Of a stretch of DNA of 64,000 nucleotides, positions 60,735 to 64,000 are shown one piece after another. This stretch comes from Roseovarius marisflavi (GTDB lineage: Bacteria > Pseudomonadota > Alphaproteobacteria > Rhodobacterales > Rhodobacteraceae), in contig NZ_FRBN01000002.1 of the NCBI RefSeq assembly GCF_900142625.1, forward strand, positions 186,001 to 250,000. The letters are read 5' to 3'. Numbering within the stretch: position 1 is the first letter of the stretch; each line of letters begins with the position of its first letter. Position numbers and translations under genes: made by a program. The notes under the pieces are model-generated. The model was not told the DNA's origin. It saw only the letters and a list, made by a program, of their open reading frames with translations, and made no database searches.

Positions 60735-62468
60735 ATGCACCCTTACCTGATCCGCTATCTGCCCATTCTGAAATGGGGCGGGGCCTATGATCGCACAGCC
60801 CTTGGCAATGACCTTATTGCGGCCCTGATCGTCACGATCATGCTGATCCCGCAATCGCTGGCCTATGCCCTTCTGGCGGGGTTGCCGCCCGAGGCCGGGC
60901 TTTATGCCTCGATCGCGCCGATCATCCTTTATGCGATCTTTGGCACCAGCCGCGCGCTCGCCGTCGGCCCGGTCGCCGTGGTGTCACTGATGACCGCCGC
61001 CGCATTGAGCAATATCGTGGAACAGGGCACCATGGGCTATGGCGTTGCGGCCCTGTCGCTGGCGGGGTTGTCGGGGGTGATCCTCTTGGGCATGGGGCTT
61101 TTCCGGCTTGGATTCGTGGCCAATTTCCTGTCGCATCCGGTGATTGCGGGCTTTATCACCGCCTCGGGCTTGATCATCGCCGCGAGCCAGCTCAAGCATA
61201 TCCTCGGCATCAATGCGCAGGGTCATAATCTCTGGGAAATTGTGGTGTCGCTGATCGAGCATCTGGGCGAAACCAATGTAATCACCGCCGTGATCGGGGT
61301 GCTTGGGACCGCATTCCTGTTCTGGGTGCGCAAGGGTCTCAAGCCGCTGATGCAGCGCCTTGGTGCGGGTGCGGGCGTGACGGGCATCATGGTCAAGGCC
61401 GGTCCGGTTGCGGTTGTCGTGCTGAGCACACTGGCCGTCTGGGGGTTCGGGCTGGCGGATCAGGGCGTGAAAATCGTCGGCGAGGTGCCGCAAAGCCTGC
61501 CGCCGCTGACCCTGCCGTCGCTGTCGCCCGGCCTTCTGGGCCAGCTTTTGCTGCCGGCTTTCCTGATCTCGATCATCGGTTTTGTTGAATCGATCTCGGT
61601 GGCCCAGACATTGGCGGCCAAGAAACGCCAGCGGATCGACCCCGATCAGGAATTGATCGGCCTTGGCGCCGCCAATATCGGCGCCGCGTTCACTGGCGGC
61701 TTTCCGGTGACCGGCGGGTTTTCACGCTCAGTCGTGAACTTTGATGCGGGCGCTGAAACGCCCGCGGCGGGGGCCTATACGGCGGTCGGGCTGGCGATTG
61801 CGGCGCTGTTTCTCACACCGCTGATCTATTTCCTGCCCAAGGCGACGCTTGCCGCGACAATCATTGTTGCCGTGCTCAGCCTTGTGGATTTCAGCATCCT
61901 CAAACGCAGCTGGGGCTATTCAAAGGCCGATTTTGCCGCCGTTCTTGCGACCATCCTTCTGACGCTTGGGTTCGGGGTCGAGCTGGGCGTGTCCTCCGGG
62001 GTTGGGGTGTCGATCCTGTTGCATCTTTACAGATCATCGCGCCCTCACGTGGCCGAAGTCGGGCAAATGCCCGGCACCGAACATTTCCGCAATATCCTGC
62101 GCCACAAGGTTTTGACCGATCCGCACATCGTAAGCCTTCGGGTCGATGAAAGCCTCTATTTTGCGAATGCCCGTTTCCTTGAGGAGAAAATTCACAACCG
62201 GGTCGCGCGTGATCCAAATATTCGCCACGTCATCCTGCAATGCTCCGCGATCAACGAGATTGACTTCAGCGCGCTTGAATCGCTTGAAACGATCAACGAC
62301 CGCCTGCGCGAAATGAATGTTCAGCTTCACCTCTCTGAGGTCAAAGGCCCGGTGATGGATCGCCTTGAGGCGCAGCATTTTCTGGATGAACTGACCGGCC
62401 GGGTATTTCTGTCGCAATATGAGGCGGTCAAAGCCCTCAAAACCCCGGCAGACGAGGTGCGGGCCTGA
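60735..62468 (+). CDS. SulP-family anion transporter with STAS domain
   Basis: The 577-residue protein has the SulP signature IVTIMLIPQSLAYALLAGLPPEAGLYASIAPIILYAIFGTSRALAVGPVAVVSLMTA, about 11-12 membrane helices and a C-terminal STAS domain (about 450-565, NIRHVILQCSAINEIDFSALESLETINDRL). It follows the sulfide reductase by 61 bp, so export of sulfite or sulfate made by the pathway is likely, though import is equally known for the family. Confidence 0.93.
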   Translation: MHPYLIRYLPILKWGGAYDRTALGNDLIAALIVTIMLIPQSLAYALLAGLPPEAGLYASIAPIILYAIFGTSRALAVGPVAVVSLMTAAALSNIVEQGTMGYGVAALSLAGLSGVILLGMGLFRLGFVANFLSHPVIAGFITASGLIIAASQLKHILGINAQGHNLWEIVVSLIEHLGETNVITAVIGVLGTAFLFWVRKGLKPLMQRLGAGAGVTGIMVKAGPVAVVVLSTLAVWGFGLADQGVKIVGEVPQSLPPLTLPSLSPGLLGQLLLPAFLISIIGFVESISVAQTLAAKKRQRIDPDQELIGLGAANIGAAFTGGFPVTGGFSRSVVNFDAGAETPAAGAYTAVGLAIAALFLTPLIYFLPKATLAATIIVAVLSLVDFSILKRSWGYSKADFAAVLATILLTLGFGVELGVSSGVGVSILLHLYRSSRPHVAEVGQMPGTEHFRNILRHKVLTDPHIVSLRVDESLYFANARFLEEKIHNRVARDPNIRHVILQCSAINEIDFSALESLETINDRLREMNVQLHLSEVKGPVMDRLEAQHFLDELTGRVFLSQYEAVKALKTPADEVRA

Positions 62469-62554
62469 TAGCAGGTCGCTTCCCCTCTTCTGCCCCTGTC
62501 GGATTGTGCCTATACTGCCCACAAAAGCAGTAAGGCATAAACCGGGGCGCGGGC

Positions 62555-63559
62555 ATGGCAAAGACCACGGAACAACAGAGCACGCTCAACATCGTGATTG
62601 TCGGTCAGGGCGGTCGGCTGCAATTCGAGGCGCTGATTTTCGCAGCCTCTCTGCGCGACCAGAGCCCCGGCTTTCAAGGTCGGCTGTTCGTGGCCGAACC
62701 TCAGCCCGGCGCGCTCTGGCCCAATGACCCGCGTATCAAGGGTGAAGAGACCCGCACGTTGCTGGAAGAGCTCGGCGCCGAGATCCTCCCATTCGAGAGT
62801 AAGCATTTTGGCCATGTCTATCCCTATGGCAATAAGATCGAAGCCCTTCTCAGCCTGCCCAAAGGCGAGCCTTTCGTGTTTTTCGACACTGATACGCTTG
62901 TGACCGGTGATCTGAGCCGGGTGCCGTTTAATTTTGACCGCCCCACCGCCTCGATGCGGCGCGAAGGCACCTGGCCGCAGCTTGAACTTTACGGCCCCGG
63001 CTATGGCGCCATCTGGAAATCGCTTTACGACAGGTTCGGGCTTGATTTTGAAAGCTCTCTGGATCTGAGCCAGCCCGATGAATACTGGCAGCGCTATCTT
63101 TATTTCAACGCCGGGTTCTTCTTTTACAAATGCCCGCATGCCTTTGGCCAACGGTTTTTGGAGTATGCACTGGCCATCGCCAAGGACGCCCCACCAGAGC
63201 TTATCTGTCAGTCGCTTGATCCCTGGCTTGATCAGGTGGCCCTGCCTTTGGTGATCCATTCACTTGGCGGGGGGCGTGACACGATCCCGACCGGTCTTTT
63301 GGATGGCGACGTCACCTGTCATTACCGGGTTCTGCCGCTGCTCTATGCGCGCGAATCCGATCATGTGGTAAAGGTTCTGGAAAACGTGACAGCGCCGAAC
63401 CGGGTCAAGAAGGTACTCAAGGAATACGATCCGATCAAGCGAATGATCTACCAGGGGCGCGGCCAAAAAGTGCGCGCCCTTTTTGATCAGGACGACCTGC
63501 CACGCCGCGAACAGGCGATCCGCAATACGATCAAACGCAACGGATTTTGGATGCGCTAG
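62555..63559 (+). CDS. glycosyltransferase-like hypothetical protein
   Basis: The 334-residue soluble protein has a GT-A-like look: NIVIVGQGGRLQFEALIFAASLRDQSPGFQGRLFVAEP at the start and FVFFDTDTLVTGDLSRV with a DxD motif near residue 110. YFNAGFFFYKCP and DPWLDQVALPLVIHSLGGG follow. I know similar conserved proteins in roseobacters without a function. The ATG at 62555 is preceded by GGGGCGCGGGC only. It ends before two strong hairpins. Confidence 0.75.
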   Translation: MAKTTEQQSTLNIVIVGQGGRLQFEALIFAASLRDQSPGFQGRLFVAEPQPGALWPNDPRIKGEETRTLLEELGAEILPFESKHFGHVYPYGNKIEALLSLPKGEPFVFFDTDTLVTGDLSRVPFNFDRPTASMRREGTWPQLELYGPGYGAIWKSLYDRFGLDFESSLDLSQPDEYWQRYLYFNAGFFFYKCPHAFGQRFLEYALAIAKDAPPELICQSLDPWLDQVALPLVIHSLGGGRDTIPTGLLDGDVTCHYRVLPLLYARESDHVVKVLENVTAPNRVKKVLKEYDPIKRMIYQGRGQKVRALFDQDDLPRREQAIRNTIKRNGFWMR

Positions 63560-63560
63560 G

Positions 63561-63614
63561 CCCCAGAAAATTCGCCGAATTTTCTGGGGTTAAGATTTTT
63601 CGTCGAAAAATCTT
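63561..63614. terminator. two tandem hairpins between convergent genes
   Basis: CCCCAGAAAATTC pairs with GAATTTTCTGGGG (63561-63589), and AAGATTTTTCG pairs with CGAAAAATCTT (63592-63614), both perfect. They separate the glycosyltransferase-like gene and the convergent VOC gene and can serve both. Confidence 0.75.
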
Positions 63615-63619
63615 GCCTC

Positions 63620-64000
63620 TCAAGATGCAAACACAGCGTTCATATCGGCAAAACCTTTCAATTCCACAGGGTTGCCCGAGGGATCACAGAAGAACATCGT
63701 CCATTGCTCTCCCGGCTCTCCTTCAAAGCGCACCGTGGGCGGGATCACGAATTCTGTACCCGCCTGCGCAAGCCGCTCCGCCACCTCGCGCCATGTCTCA
63801 AGCGGAAGAACCACCCCGAAATGCGGCATCTGCACCATGTGATCGCCAACTTTTCCGGTCGCCTGCGTGGCGAAGGGCGGGCCCAGGTGCAGGCTGAGCT
63901 GATGGCCGAAAAAATCGAAATCGACCCAGGTCGCGGTCGATCTTCCCTCAAGAGCCCCCAAAAGCCCGCCATAAAAGCCGCGCGCCGCGTCCAGGTCGGT
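63620..64000 (-). CDS. VOC-family (glyoxalase-like) protein, 5' end outside the window
   Basis: At least 126 residues are visible, from TDLDAARGFYGGLLGALEG at the window edge to PTVRFEGEPGEQWTMFFCDPSGNPVELKGFAD and the stop at 63620. The pattern DLDxARxFY...GxLG at the start and FxDPxGNxxE at the end is that of vicinal-oxygen-chelate proteins; His in GHQLSLHL and Glu in NPVELKG may bind the metal. The substrate is unknown. Confidence 0.88.
   Translation of the reverse strand, partial: TDLDAARGFYGGLLGALEGRSTATWVDFDFFGHQLSLHLGPPFATQATGKVGDHMVQMPHFGVVLPLETWREVAERLAQAGTEFVIPPTVRFEGEPGEQWTMFFCDPSGNPVELKGFADMNAVFAS

Noticed and set aside
1..64000. CRISPR array or rRNA genes
   Set aside because: No regularly spaced repeats of 25-40 bp and no rRNA-like stretches were seen on reading through the window.

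Overview
The window reads as chromosome of a Roseobacter-group alphaproteobacterium (Rhodobacteraceae). This rests on the GC-rich codon use of the core genes, the infA-maf-RNase E/G-yacG block, the tRNA-Phe sequence, the conserved gatB, lepA, glyA, nadK and prpE genes, and the many small family-typical lipoproteins and membrane proteins. It has two parts: a mobile, heavily rearranged left 27 kb and an ordered core right 37 kb.

Left part. Positions 1-910 hold the start of edd and the last third of zwf, which is cut off near 910. From there to about 7975 lies a patchwork of broken and whole genes. These are an AlpA/helix-turn-helix pair and pieces of a J-domain protein and of a dimethylglycine-dehydrogenase-like protein. 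There is also a complete flavin oxidoreductase/dehalogenase-like hydrolase/ArsR module, and a GlxA-type regulator cut by an integrase tail. A genomic island then occupies 9086-27202. It is bounded by a perfect 20-bp direct repeat of the 3' end of tRNA-Phe, with the integrase next to the tRNA and matching arm-type repeats just inside each end. Its cargo includes an M48 lipoprotein peptidase, a virulence-associated-E-type replication protein, and an unusual cassette of two ClpP-like envelope serine proteases around a membrane coiled-coil protein. It also carries a large UvrD-like helicase with nuclease-like and zinc-finger parts, an LLM flavoprotein, DUF3010 and DUF6880 proteins, IS3 and IS6 scraps, and a decayed copy of the 3' half of initiator tRNA.

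Right part. After tRNA-Phe come yacG, RNase E/G, maf and infA. A divergent catabolic cluster follows (two amidases, a maleate isomerase/racemase-like protein and a creatinase-like hydrolase), with an inverted-repeat operator between its arms. Then come an acyl-CoA ligase, a LuxR-type regulator, gatB, lepA, a run of small envelope genes, a truncated-haemoglobin/NsrR-like nitric-oxide module, glyA, nadK, a CRP-like regulator with its own TGTGA-N6-TCACA site, and propionyl-CoA synthetase.

The last block is a respiratory and sulfide module. Cytochrome bd genes cydA, cydB and a DUF2474 gene diverge from an Rrf2 regulator, a Crp/Fnr regulator, a persulfide-dioxygenase-like protein, a DUF442-sulfide:quinone-reductase fusion and a SulP transporter. 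The cydB gene is reduced to 84 codons by an in-frame internal deletion, so the oxidase as encoded should not work. The two strongest leads are the ClpP-like/YARHG/coiled-coil cassette in the island (14049-17641) and the sulfide module with its deleted cydB. No CRISPR array or rRNA was seen.
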